Below are positions 54,724-63,823 of a DNA stretch of 64,000 nucleotides, piece by piece. This DNA comes from Caldalkalibacillus mannanilyticus JCM 10596 (GTDB lineage Bacteria; Bacillota; Bacilli; Caldalkalibacillales; JCM-10596), in NCBI RefSeq assembly GCF_000615945.1, contig NZ_BAMO01000007.1, positions 62,001 through 126,000 of the forward strand, read 5' to 3'. Both the position numbers and the translations under genes were made by a program. Under the pieces are notes generated by a model that was not told the origin of the DNA, did not search any database, and saw only the letters and a list, made by a program, of their open reading frames with translations. Each line of letters begins with the position of its first letter. Position 1 is the first letter of the stretch.

Positions 54724-55593
54724 TCACACAAGATAGAACAGAAATCCCGATACAGTGGACATCAAGATTACTGAAGCAACAAATGCCACCATTAATTTCT
54801 TTTTGAAAATACTATTAAGCAACGTTAATTCTGGTAAGCTAGCACCTGCTGAACTAATCATGAGAGCCATAACAGGTCCCAAAGCCATCCCTTTGGCGAT
54901 CATGATTTGTGAAATAGGAATCATCGTAGAAAGTCGAATATACAGTGGTATGCCCACTATTGCAGCGATTGGCACTAACCACCATTCCTCTCCACCTAAA
55001 TAATGTGTGATCCACTCTGTTGGAACAGCCCCTTGGATGATCGACCCTATTGCTGCTCCAATGATTAAAAATGGATAGACCTGTCTCATAAGTGACATCG
55101 ACTCTGCTATTGTAGTCTGAAGACTAAACTTTTCTCTTCTTCTTTGCATCCCCCCTTTCAGGATTACTTTTTTCACTTGCTCTTGAAATCCAAGTTTTTC
55201 GAGCGTAAACCCAATGATGATGGACAATAAAGTGGTGATGATCGTATAAGCTACCGCTACTTTCCAGCCTAAAAGGGCTGTCATCAGTGTAATAATCGTG
55301 AGATCAAGTACTGGTGAAGCAAACAAAAAAATCATCACAATGCCAAAGCGAACCTTGTTATTCAGCATGTGAACCACCACAGGAATCGTCGAACAAGAAC
55401 AAAATGGAGTCACAAAGGCAAAAAACACAGCTAAGAAAGCACTGAAAAAGGGGTGATTTCTGCCCATCCACATCTCCATTTTTTCATAGGGAATAAATCC
55501 TTGAATCAAGCTTATGAAAAAAGAAATCACGATAAATAATAAAGTTAGCTCAAGAGCTATGACGAAAAAGCTTTTTAAAACATCTAACCACAT
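54724..55593 (-). CDS. DUF318-family permease (ArsP/YraQ-like)
   Basis: A 289-residue membrane protein with about eight segments. PFCSCSTIPVVVHMLNNKVRFG carries the Cys motif conserved in DUF318 permeases (C-S-C-S), and a second half LYIRLSTMIPISQIMIAKGM repeats the pattern. Relatives such as ArsP export methylated arsenicals; others have unknown substrates. It lies between a MarR-type regulator with Cys pairs and a Cys-rich peptide, which supports a metal or metalloid role. An operator-like repeat lies about 20 bases before its start. Confidence 0.82.
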   Translation of the reverse strand: MWLDVLKSFFVIALELTLLFIVISFFISLIQGFIPYEKMEMWMGRNHPFFSAFLAVFFAFVTPFCSCSTIPVVVHMLNNKVRFGIVMIFLFASPVLDLTIITLMTALLGWKVAVAYTIITTLLSIIIGFTLEKLGFQEQVKKVILKGGMQRRREKFSLQTTIAESMSLMRQVYPFLIIGAAIGSIIQGAVPTEWITHYLGGEEWWLVPIAAIVGIPLYIRLSTMIPISQIMIAKGMALGPVMALMISSAGASLPELTLLNSIFKKKLMVAFVASVILMSTVSGFLFYLV

Positions 55594-55612
55594 CTAGCAC
55601 TTCTCCTTTTTA

Positions 55613-55629
55613 TTTGCAAATTGCAAGTA
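55613..55629. promoter_or_regulatory. MarR operator candidate before the permease gene
   Basis: TTTGCAAATTGCAAGTA: two TTGCAA palindromes separated by one base. It is nearly identical to the site in front of the marR gene itself. Confidence 0.65.
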
Positions 55630-55667
55630 TTAGAGGTGAGAAAAAGTAAGGAATGATCCCTACTCTA

Positions 55668-56114
55668 TCAACCAAAGGGTTTACAGCATACTGAAGATTT
55701 TGCCATCGCTTCATTTAATAAGGTTATAGAACGAATCACCGTATCTCGTTCGAATTCATTCATATGAGAAAATACTTCTTCTAGATATTGATTCATTTCA
55801 GCATCAATACATGTAGCGACATACTTTCCCTGAGTTGTTAGAGATAAAAGGTAGACTCTGCGATCCTCGGCATGTGTCGTTTTTCTTACCAAATCCATCT
55901 TAATTAAATTTTGTATCTGCCGACTAAATGTCGTGATATCAATTCCTAATCTTTCTGCAACCTGCTGCATGGAGGGTTTTTCTAATTGATCAATTTCGTA
56001 TAGGATATGACTATGTACTAAGGAAATGTCCATTCCGCCCACCGAGCAGCAGTTTTTATCCAGCATCCCAAATCTTCTCGCTAGGGTTTGAAACAGGACT
56101 CGAGTATTTTCCAT
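55668..56114 (-). CDS. MarR-family regulator with Cys pairs
   Basis: A 148-residue MarR protein. The winged helix is MQQVAERLGIDITTFSRQIQNLIKMDLVRKTTHAEDRRVYLLSLT (about 49-93). It has Cys-Cys at 22-23 (KNCCSVGG) and Cys-Cys near the end (SSVCCKPFG), unusual for plain MarR proteins and suggestive of metal, arsenical or thiol sensing. It lies upstream of the DUF318 permease in the same direction, and matching operator-like repeats precede both genes, so it probably represses itself and the permease. Confidence 0.85.
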   Translation of the reverse strand: MENTRVLFQTLARRFGMLDKNCCSVGGMDISLVHSHILYEIDQLEKPSMQQVAERLGIDITTFSRQIQNLIKMDLVRKTTHAEDRRVYLLSLTTQGKYVATCIDAEMNQYLEEVFSHMNEFERDTVIRSITLLNEAMAKSSVCCKPFG

Positions 56115-56149
56115 CTGTGTTCACCTCATACCTATGTTATATCATAATA

Positions 56150-56166
56150 ATTTGCAAAATGCAAAT
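56150..56166. promoter_or_regulatory. MarR operator candidate before the marR gene
   Basis: ATTTGCAAAATGCAAAT: the inverted repeat TTTGCA/TGCAAA with a three-base centre, 36 bases before the start. Confidence 0.65.
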
Positions 56167-56190
56167 ATGTTTTTAATCTGTTGCTTTTTT

Positions 56191-56724
56191 TTATTCTGGT
56201 TTCTTGTAGATACTCCCTTTGGATCTTCTCTCATATCTCCCAAGCTTTAGTTTTAGATCCTCCATCTTAATAGTATATAAATTACAAGGAATCCCTGTTG
56301 AACTTAGTACCTGCTGTGTAGATCTTGAGAATTTAGAATACAACTGATTATTATATCTATGATTATAAATAGCCTTAAATCTTACTTCTGTAATATGACT
56401 TGCTTCAAAAATATCTAAAAAAGCTCGACATCCTGTAACAAAATCTAACGATCTTCGATAATCCGGCAATAACAAGGTATAGACAATAAAAGCAATAGAT
56501 GGGTCTAAATAATGATCATCCGGGTCTCCAAATGTGAAACCTACCATTCCAATTACTTTTTCTTGTCTCAAGGCACAATAGACCTTTCCATGCAGATAGG
56601 TTAGATTCAGGGCATCCTCCATAGCGTTTGCATCTAAAGTCCCTTGAAAATCATCTAGAAAAAGCAAAAAGAAATCTAATGTTGCTTCAAAATCTTTGTT
56701 TTCATCACATTCGATAAACTTCAT
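56191..56724 (-). CDS. GNAT-family acetyltransferase-like protein
   Basis: A 177-residue protein. The central part (GKVYCALRQEKVIGMVGFTFGDPD...FIVYTLLLPDYRRSLDFVTGCRAFLD) has the beta4-helix layout of a GNAT fold, though the acetyl-CoA loop Q/R-x-x-G-x-G/A is poorly kept (Y-R-R-S-L-D-F). The substrate is unknown and the enzyme may be divergent or inactive. ATG at 56724 with GGAGGTG upstream. It stands alone between the marR gene and the chitinase terminator. Confidence 0.6.
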   Translation of the reverse strand: MKFIECDENKDFEATLDFFLLFLDDFQGTLDANAMEDALNLTYLHGKVYCALRQEKVIGMVGFTFGDPDDHYLDPSIAFIVYTLLLPDYRRSLDFVTGCRAFLDIFEASHITEVRFKAIYNHRYNNQLYSKFSRSTQQVLSSTGIPCNLYTIKMEDLKLKLGRYERRSKGSIYKKPE

Positions 56725-56845
56725 TTCTACACCTCCAAATAGTTCATAATACTTATATATTTAGACATAAATCGTCAAAACCCTCCAATTTTTGCAACGA
56801 TTAGACATATTTTATTTCGTTTCTCTATGACTTTAATTAAAACAA

Positions 56846-56884
56846 AAAAATCCCTTTGAACCAATGGATTCAAAGGGATTTTTA
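56846..56884. terminator. bidirectional terminator after the chitinase locus
   Basis: A perfect 13-base-pair stem AAATCCCTTTGAA/TTCAAAGGGATTT with A and T runs on the two sides. Confidence 0.9.
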
Positions 56885-56890
56885 TTCCTC

Positions 56891-59457
56891 TTATTCACTA
56901 ACTAAACGATATTTTTTTCCATCAATCGACAAAGTATAGTTAGAAGGTCCACTTATCGGTAAATAATAGACTAGGTCAAAATCCTCAGAGGTTCCTGCAG
57001 GTATAGACTTCCAGCTAGATAATGTGACCCTAATCCGGTGAAAGTCTCCTGTCAACCCACCTATATTAGAACCACTATGACCAATCGAGATCACTTCAAC
57101 CTGGTCACCACTCCAGCTTCCAAAGAGCGGGGAAGTAGAAGTTGGAACATCAAACTCAATGACCGAGCCTCCTGTGATGGTTTGTTCACTATTGTTGGTC
57201 ACCCTCATCTTAGGATTGATCGGATAATTCTGATCTCCTAGCGGAAAGTCAATAAAATCAATGGTTACATCGATGGCCTCAGTTGGTAAAGGAGTAGGAC
57301 TGCGCCTTGTATCATAAGGGGTTGTATCTACAAATTTATTATACAGCGTTCTAGTTAACGAATATCCAATATAATATTCTCCCTGACCGTCATTACGCTC
57401 TGGATACCAATCATAATCTCCACTCATATCCCAGAACATGACACCGCCTATCCCTTTGTCAATGACCCAATCTGCCTTGATCTCCAACGATTGTTCATCT
57501 TCTGTAGAAAGAAATACTTTTTTCTGTTCATTCCATAGCCATGGAGCTACTAATGTTGGGTTAAAGTGACGTACATAAGTCCCTATAAAATCATTTGAAC
57601 CAAGACCATACTTCTCTAAGTAAGAGCCCACGATTCCATTTTCTAGGTTTTTCGCATGCCACATCGGATTGGCTCCTGCCCCGATTTCATTTCCTTGTTC
57701 ATCCTTATCGTGCCAAATGTTGTCGATCCCTACTGCCCCATCACCACAATCCGTTAAGCCAGTCGGACAATTCGTTCCTTTTGCTGTTCCCCAAAGACCA
57801 TTTGTCCCGCCACTAACATTCTGCCAACCTCTCGTATAATAAGGAACTCCTACGTTAATACGACCCGCTTCCATCGCACCACGGAAGTAATGGTAGGCCC
57901 AATCTGTATTGAGATAGCCGATTCCTCCGAATTGTGGTGTTGTGTACACCCCCCACTTCTTGAGCTCCGCATCCTGACCATCATCATAGAGCGCAGCATT
58001 AGGACCCACGAATTCGTTCCAAGCACCATGCAAGTCATACGTCATAATATTAACAAAATCTAAGTATTTCAGAGGATTAAATGTTTCCATCCCTCTTAAG
58101 AGATAGCCTGATGAAGGTGCTGCAATGGTTAACAGATAATATTTATCATCTTCAACTGAAGCACGATCTAGCTTTTCGCGTAATGTTTTCATGAAGACAT
58201 CAAAACTCTTATTAAGTCCTCTTAGACGAGGATTAGAGAATGACCAGTCTAGTGGATTTCCTGAATTGGCCATCGTCGTAGGATACTCATAGTCAATATC
58301 AATTCCATCTAAACCGTACTGACGAATAAATTCAACAACAGAGTCTGTGAATATTTCAATTCCTTGTTCATTCACCGATCCATCTGCATTGGTTGTCATG
58401 GTATAGAAGCCCCCATTGGCCACTCTTTCTCCATTCTCATTAAAATATCCACCTGTTTCAGCCCATCCTCCTACTGCGACCAAGAATTTAACGTCGGGAT
58501 GTTCTTTCTTGTACTGATTCATCAGGTTGAAATGGCCTTGGAAGGGGAGAGACTGATCCATCTCCGCATCAGGATATTCTGGCCAAGTCATTCCAATGGC
58601 AGGATTGTTTGGATCATTTTCACTTCCCACCGAGATCTGATAATTTTCTCCAATGTGGGCAAAGGCATAATTAATATGAGTTAAGTATTGCCAAGGAATA
58701 TCAGGAACTAAGTATCTTGGCTGATCATCCTTGCCGGTACGCCAACTGGCAAAATAACCGATAATTCGACGATCAAGATCATTCGCTAGCTTTTCACGAC
58801 CATTGCTGTCATAGACGTCACAATAAGGGACATTGGTAACTCCTGACTTCCATAACCCCTTGGGGCGACATACCTCATGACCCTCTGGTTCTTCTGGATC
58901 AGGAGAGGTTCCGTCCTCTAAGAGTGTCGTCACTTTTATTTCCTGACTTGCATTGGAGCTATTGCCTGCTGCATCCTTTGCTTTGACGATAAAGCTATAT
59001 TCTGTACTGGGAGCTAAGCCTGTTACGACGGCGGATGTACCTGTTGCTGTCGTTGCTAGCTCTCCATTTTTATACACTTCATACCCTGTGACTCCCACGT
59101 TATCTGTAGGGGCATCCCAAGCCAACCTAATGCTGTTGAATGTAATTTGACTAGCTCTTACATTTTGAGGAGCAGAGGGAGGGGTTTGATCCCCTTCCTC
59201 CTCAGAACACTCAGAATCGTACTCCCAGACTCCCCATTCTCCAGTAGTCCCAGGTTCATCCCCTTGAGTCCACCATTTTGCTCTCCATTTCTTTCCTTGA
59301 TGGGACACTACTTGCCCACCAGTATAGACGCTACTTCTATTCCAAGCAGGGGCATCACAAGAGGCATTCAGGACATGAATCAGCTTTGCATCTGATTCGA
59401 CTTGTTGGGCTCCCGTCTGTAGCTCACTGCTTAGATTAAGGGGTACTGGCTTTTTTT
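56891..59457 (-). CDS. GH18 chitinase, second catalytic half (CBM5/12-Fn3-GH18-C domain)
   Basis: From the A tract at 59451-59459 the frame encodes a CBM5/12 chitin-binding module (CDAPAWNRSSVYTGGQVVSHQG, two Trp in KWRAKWW), then a fibronectin type III domain, a GH18 barrel with the catalytic YGLDGIDIDYEYP and a C-terminal beta domain of the kind found behind some GH18 enzymes (VTIDFIDFPLGDQNYPINP...). It has no start codon with a ribosome site and no signal peptide, unlike any secreted chitinase. Adding one A to the nine-A tract joins it in frame to the gene upstream, giving one protein of 1,412 residues. Confidence 0.8.
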
Positions 59458-61128
59458 TTGATCTTCCATCCTTTCGCCAAACATAACTCCTGCTACTTTT
59501 TGGTTCACAGTAGGACAATCGGAAACAAGCTCCCATACACCCCACTCACCAGTGGTTCCCGGTTCTTCCCCTTGAGTCCACCACTTCGCTCTCCACTTTT
59601 GTCCTTGATGAGCTACCACCTGCCCACCTGTATAGACCGTACTTTTATTCCAAGCAGGGGCATCACATGCTGGAGGGTCTGTCGGATCTGGAGGATCTGT
59701 TGGGTCCGGGGGATCTGTTGGATCTGGAGGCTCTGGAGTCACTCCATCCAATAACTCATTGTGTACTTTCGTTAGTAATTTGTTATTGCGATCATTACTA
59801 AATTCCCAGAACATCGCCCCAGCCAATCCTTGATTCTCAATAAAGGCTGTCTTATAACCAATGGATTCTTCATCGTCGTAGGAAATAAATACGCCTGTAG
59901 ATGCGTTAAATAGATAAGGAACCTTAGCTGTGTCGTTCCAAAAGCGAGTAAATCCATTTCTATTAATATAGTTGTTTTCTAAATCTGTAAAATCAAATAC
60001 ACCGTTTTCCCAGGTTCCTACATTAGCGGGACCACAATTTTGGTACTCCCCATTATTGCTTCGCTGACACGCGCTCCAGCCTCTACCATAGAAAGGAAGA
60101 CCCATAACTAGCTTATTTGCTGGAACTCCAGCATCTAAGTGCCCCTGTACACCTGCTGCCACATTGAAGCTCTGTGCATTGGGTACTCCGGCTGCTCCTG
60201 CCGCTGAATCATAGAATAGAGGAGCATTATGCGCACTAATACTTTGCCACCCTCCATTGAAGTCATAGGTCATAATATTAATAAAATCGACCACTTCAGC
60301 GATTTTATCTAATTCATTATTTTGAACATACGTTGGACTAGCTCCTGAAGCAATGGTTAAGAGATAATGCTTGCCATCTTCTTGCCCTGCCACATCTAGC
60401 TTTTCACGAATTTTTTGTAATAATAATGTGTGGTTTTGTTTGTCCTCAGGACGAGTGCTGTTTCCTGGAAGTCCACCACTTACAGGATATTCCCAATCAA
60501 TATCAATTCCATCAAATTGATATTTTCTTAAGAAATCGACGGCTGAGTTAGCAAATACCTCGCGAGTAGCTGCACTTGCCGCTACATCGGAGAAACGGTT
60601 CGACCACGCCCATCCTCCCACAGAAATCATGGTTTTCAGATGAGGATTCTGCTCCTTCAGCTTAATTAACTGATTGAGGTTCCCTCTTAGAGGCTGATCC
60701 CAGCGATCGCCCGGAAACGATTTCTGAGCATCTATCCAAGGGTCCCCTAGCACAATTGTCCCGTTTGGAACATTGATGGTACGCCCCTGTTCGTCCTGAC
60801 AAGTCCATGTTTGAGGGTTAGGACCTGTTGGATCTGGATTTCCATGCCTACCATTCCAACAAATATTGGCAAAGGCATAATTGATATGAGTCACTTTTGT
60901 TGCGTCAATATCTGTCACATTGTAGTTGCGACCATATGCCGCCCACGAAGGATAGTAACCAATAATCTTGTAATCATTTGATGTTGAGAGTTTCGTAGAA
61001 GAATCTTCACTAGCAACTGCTGCTACCCCCTGTGTTGGTAAATAGGGTAGAACCATAGACAATACGAGCAAGAAGCATATAGAACTGATCGATACACTTC
61101 TCTTGGCTAAACGAATCTTTTTGCTCAT
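59431..61128 (-). CDS. secreted GH18 chitinase, first catalytic half (signal-GH18-CBM5/12)
   Basis: As read, 565 residues. A Sec signal peptide (about 1-36) is followed by a GH18 barrel with the catalytic FDGIDIDWEYP (about 203-213) and SVGGWAWS. Next come a linker of D-P-T-D-P-P repeats and a CBM5/12 module (CDAPAWNKSTVYTGGQVVAHQG). It hydrolyses chitin outside the cell. After CBM5/12 the frame runs on through VNQKVAGVMFGERMEDQ and stops just past a nine-A tract. The second half begins in another frame at that tract, so the true product is probably a two-catalytic-domain enzyme. Its two CBM modules are almost identical, pointing to internal duplication. Confidence 0.9.
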   Translation of the reverse strand: MSKKIRLAKRSVSISSICFLLVLSMVLPYLPTQGVAAVASEDSSTKLSTSNDYKIIGYYPSWAAYGRNYNVTDIDATKVTHINYAFANICWNGRHGNPDPTGPNPQTWTCQDEQGRTINVPNGTIVLGDPWIDAQKSFPGDRWDQPLRGNLNQLIKLKEQNPHLKTMISVGGWAWSNRFSDVAASAATREVFANSAVDFLRKYQFDGIDIDWEYPVSGGLPGNSTRPEDKQNHTLLLQKIREKLDVAGQEDGKHYLLTIASGASPTYVQNNELDKIAEVVDFINIMTYDFNGGWQSISAHNAPLFYDSAAGAAGVPNAQSFNVAAGVQGHLDAGVPANKLVMGLPFYGRGWSACQRSNNGEYQNCGPANVGTWENGVFDFTDLENNYINRNGFTRFWNDTAKVPYLFNASTGVFISYDDEESIGYKTAFIENQGLAGAMFWEFSNDRNNKLLTKVHNELLDGVTPEPPDPTDPPDPTDPPDPTDPPACDAPAWNKSTVYTGGQVVAHQGQKWRAKWWTQGEEPGTTGEWGVWELVSDCPTVNQKVAGVMFGERMEDQKKSQYPLI

Positions 61129-61140
61129 CTTTCCATTTCT

Positions 61141-61528
61141 CCTCCTTAAACATCTTCTATTTTATTGAAAAACAACTAGATACCATGGATCTCTAGCAGT
61201 CTTTCAAATTGAAAACAAAAAGTAAATCGGTTCGTTTCACTTAGGTAGTCTATCATTTGTAAGCGATTGCAAAACTAATCAAACAAATACGGGATGAATC
61301 ATTCTTGGAAAAGGTATTCTTAGAAGAAGGGCTAGGAGGAAGCCTCTTGAGGTGAAAATCATAGAAGTAAAGTTATATATATGACATGATGTTATGATGT
61401 CTATACCAATTTTAGGGGAGTTAGGTTTGAGCGTCAAGATCTACATTCATTTTTCACTAAAAACCATACTTTGGAATCATTTTTAGAATCTTCAGATAGT
61501 TATAAGGTTTTATTTTTTTCGAATGAGA
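61141..61528. other. gene-free stretch between chitinase and the ECF41 operon
   Basis: About 390 bases. AGGAGG near 61139 belongs to the chitinase gene. I see no convincing gene; an out-of-phase frame at 61427-61590 is rejected because the ECF41 promoter lies inside it. Confidence 0.5.
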
Positions 61529-61555
61529 TGTCACACTCTCATCTCCTTAATCGTC
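61529..61555 (+). promoter_or_regulatory. ECF41-type promoter
   Basis: TGTCACA, exactly 16 bases, then CGTC. This is the published ECF41 target consensus TGTCACA-N16-CGTC without mismatch, 35 bases before the oxidoreductase start. Confidence 0.85.
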
Positions 61556-61589
61556 TTATGTGTAAAATAAGAAAGATGGGGTGTTGTTG

Positions 61590-62924
61590 ATGAAACAATT
61601 CGATGTTGCTGTCGTTGGTGGCGGCTTAGCTGGATTAACTGCCGCTCTTATTCTAGCACAAAAAGGCAAGTCTGTTTTACTGATCGAAAAGTCCAAGAAG
61701 ATGGGAGGAAGAGCCCGAACCATCGAGCGTGAAGGTGGATGGCTTAATTTAGGTCCTCATGCTCTCTATCGAGGAGGAAGAGCATTTCACATTCTGCAAG
61801 AGCTGGGTATCAGCCTTCAAGGAGAAAGCCCTGCGATCAGCGGAATAGGAGTGATGAATGACCATCCTTACCCGCTCCCCTTCGATGGGTCATCCTTTTT
61901 TTCTTCCAAGCTCCTTCCTTGGTCTCAAAAATATAAATTAGGAATTATCATGAGCAAACTAAATCAACTTAATCCTTCGACTGTAGAAGGACTCACCTTA
62001 AAAGAATGGATGGAGAATGAGATTCCGCAACGTCCGCTCCAAGACCTTTTCTATGCTCTCTTTCGCTTATCCACCTATGGGCATCAACCAGAGATCCAAA
62101 GCGCTTCCTCTGCCATCAAACAATTTCAAATCTCCACTCAAAAAGTCCTTTACCTTGATGGAGGATGGCAAACCCTTGTCGACCAATTGACGGAGAAAGC
62201 CGTACAAAATGGGGTTACTATTCTCCAAGATACAGTCACTGCCCTTCACCAGCACCATGGAAAAGTTGATTCTCTTCTACTCTCGTCTGGAGAATGCATT
62301 CACATTCAAGCCGCTGTACTCGCTATTGGACCTCAGGAAGTCTTCCAGCTTGTTGAAGGAGCGGAACGAACCATTCTACAGCAATGGAAGGATCAAGCCA
62401 TTCCTCTTCGAGCAGCCTGCCTAGACCTCGTCTTGAAGAAGGTTCCTAATCCAGTCTGCTCTTTTGCCTTAGGTATAGATCAACCCTATTATTTTTCTAA
62501 TCATTCGGCTGTAGTTAAATTAAGCTCAAATGGCTCTCAAGTGCTTCATCTCGCTCAATACCTAAGATCAGATCTATCCTATAATCCCAAAGAGGTAGAA
62601 GAAAATCTAGAACGCTTCTTAGAGCACTTACAGCCTGATTGGAAACAGCAGCTCGTTACCAAACGCTTCTTACCTAGCCTTACAGTAGCTCATGATATCA
62701 TGCGCCCAGCAACGACAAGTGGATATAGTAGACCCACTCCTAAGGTACCTGATATCATGGGATTATATGTTGCAGGGGATTGGGTCGGTTCAGAGGGAAT
62801 GCTCGTCGATGCTGCCTTGGCAAGTGCCAAGCAAGCTTCGACAGCCATTATCTCCGATTGGGATTCTTTGCTTAAGGGAGTGAAAATGATTGCTGGAGAT
62901 GGAGAAGCTTTACGAAGAATATAG
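61590..62924 (+). CDS. FAD-dependent oxidoreductase (amine oxidase/phytoene desaturase type)
   Basis: A 444-residue flavoprotein. The Rossmann FAD motif is VAVVGGGLAGLTAALILAQKG (about 6-26), then GRARTIEREGGWLNLGPHALY. The C-terminal FAD motif is GLYVAGDWVGSEGMLVDAALASAKQA. The substrate is unknown. ATG at 61590 with GGGGTG six bases upstream. It is overlapped by the ECF41 sigma gene and preceded by a matching promoter; ECF41 sigma factors are known to be encoded beside oxidoreductases of this kind and to control them. Confidence 0.88.
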   Translation: MKQFDVAVVGGGLAGLTAALILAQKGKSVLLIEKSKKMGGRARTIEREGGWLNLGPHALYRGGRAFHILQELGISLQGESPAISGIGVMNDHPYPLPFDGSSFFSSKLLPWSQKYKLGIIMSKLNQLNPSTVEGLTLKEWMENEIPQRPLQDLFYALFRLSTYGHQPEIQSASSAIKQFQISTQKVLYLDGGWQTLVDQLTEKAVQNGVTILQDTVTALHQHHGKVDSLLLSSGECIHIQAAVLAIGPQEVFQLVEGAERTILQQWKDQAIPLRAACLDLVLKKVPNPVCSFALGIDQPYYFSNHSAVVKLSSNGSQVLHLAQYLRSDLSYNPKEVEENLERFLEHLQPDWKQQLVTKRFLPSLTVAHDIMRPATTSGYSRPTPKVPDIMGLYVAGDWVGSEGMLVDAALASAKQASTAIISDWDSLLKGVKMIAGDGEALRRI

Positions 62925-63816
62925 ACCTTTATTGTTCTCCCTAGCTTATCAGATGCTGGGGAGCGTCATGGATGCTGAAGACATTGTGCACGATACCTTT
63001 TTATCTCTGGACAACAAGAAGGGTGAAGAGATTCAACATATCAAGGCATATCTATGTAGAATGGTCACCAATCGTTGCTTAGATTACTTAAAATCTGCCC
63101 GCAAAAAAAGAGAACTCTATATCGGTCCTTGGCTACCTGAACCACTCCTGACAGAAGCTATGGAAGAACCGTTACAAAAATACTTACAAAAGGATCGTAT
63201 TTCCATTGCGTTTTTGCTTTTACTTGAAAAACTATCTCCACCAGAGCGCTGTATAGTCGTACTGCGTGACAGCTTTAGCTACACCTTCGATGAAATTTCT
63301 GCCATAGTAGATAAAACAACCGCCAATTGCCGGCAAATTTATCGCCGAGCCAAGGCGAAGATCCACTCTGAAGGAGCAGGAAATTTTTCAGATGAATTAG
63401 AAGAAAGCATGCTAAGAAAAAAGGGAGAGAATCAGGTTGATTCCTCTCTTCTCGAACAACTGGTATTAGCCATTCTCCAAGGAGAGCCAGAAAAACTATC
63501 CCAGTTGCTTGCAGAGGATGTCGTTGCCTATTCTGATGGTGGAGGAAAGGTCAAAGCCGCCCTTCAGCCGATCTATGGAGCTGACAGAGTTTCACGCTTT
63601 TTATTGGGAATTTCTAGCAAAAGAACTCCCGATATTACCTTTCGTCCTACGACCATCAATGGGTCCCCCGGACTGGTTTTCTATGTCAAGGAATCTCTAT
63701 GGAGTATGGTTGCCATTGAAATGAAGAGGGAACGTATTCAAGCGATTTACCTCCTGATGAATCCGGATAAGCTATCTCTCCTCTCGCTTAGTGAACAACA
63801 AGCCAAGCTCACATAA
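62890..63816 (+). CDS. ECF41-group sigma factor with SnoaL-like C-terminal domain
   Basis: About 308 residues. Region 2 is YQMLGSVMDAEDIVHDTFLSLDN, the linker carries the ECF41 hallmark W-L-P-E-P (GPWLPEPLL), and region 4 is LSPPERCIVVLRDSFSYTFDEIS. A C-terminal SnoaL-like domain (about 185-300) includes DVVAYSDGGGK, the D-G-G-G motif of the group. In ECF41 proteins this domain controls activity in place of an anti-sigma factor. A TTG at 62890 (GGGAG nine bases upstream) is used; an ATG at 62899 is possible. It overlaps the oxidoreductase gene by 35 bases. Confidence 0.92.
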   Translation: MLEMEKLYEEYRPLLFSLAYQMLGSVMDAEDIVHDTFLSLDNKKGEEIQHIKAYLCRMVTNRCLDYLKSARKKRELYIGPWLPEPLLTEAMEEPLQKYLQKDRISIAFLLLLEKLSPPERCIVVLRDSFSYTFDEISAIVDKTTANCRQIYRRAKAKIHSEGAGNFSDELEESMLRKKGENQVDSSLLEQLVLAILQGEPEKLSQLLAEDVVAYSDGGGKVKAALQPIYGADRVSRFLLGISSKRTPDITFRPTTINGSPGLVFYVKESLWSMVAIEMKRERIQAIYLLMNPDKLSLLSLSEQQAKLT

Positions 63817-63823
63817 AAATCGA

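Noticed and set aside
56891-59545. A second chitinase gene starting at 59545 or 59536
   Set aside because: Those starts lie inside the CBM codons of the upstream gene in another frame and give no signal peptide.
61427-61590. A possible 54-codon gene, if one base is added, ending in TGATG at the oxidoreductase start
   Set aside because: The ECF41 promoter lies inside it, and its product resembles nothing; the stretch reads better as a promoter region.
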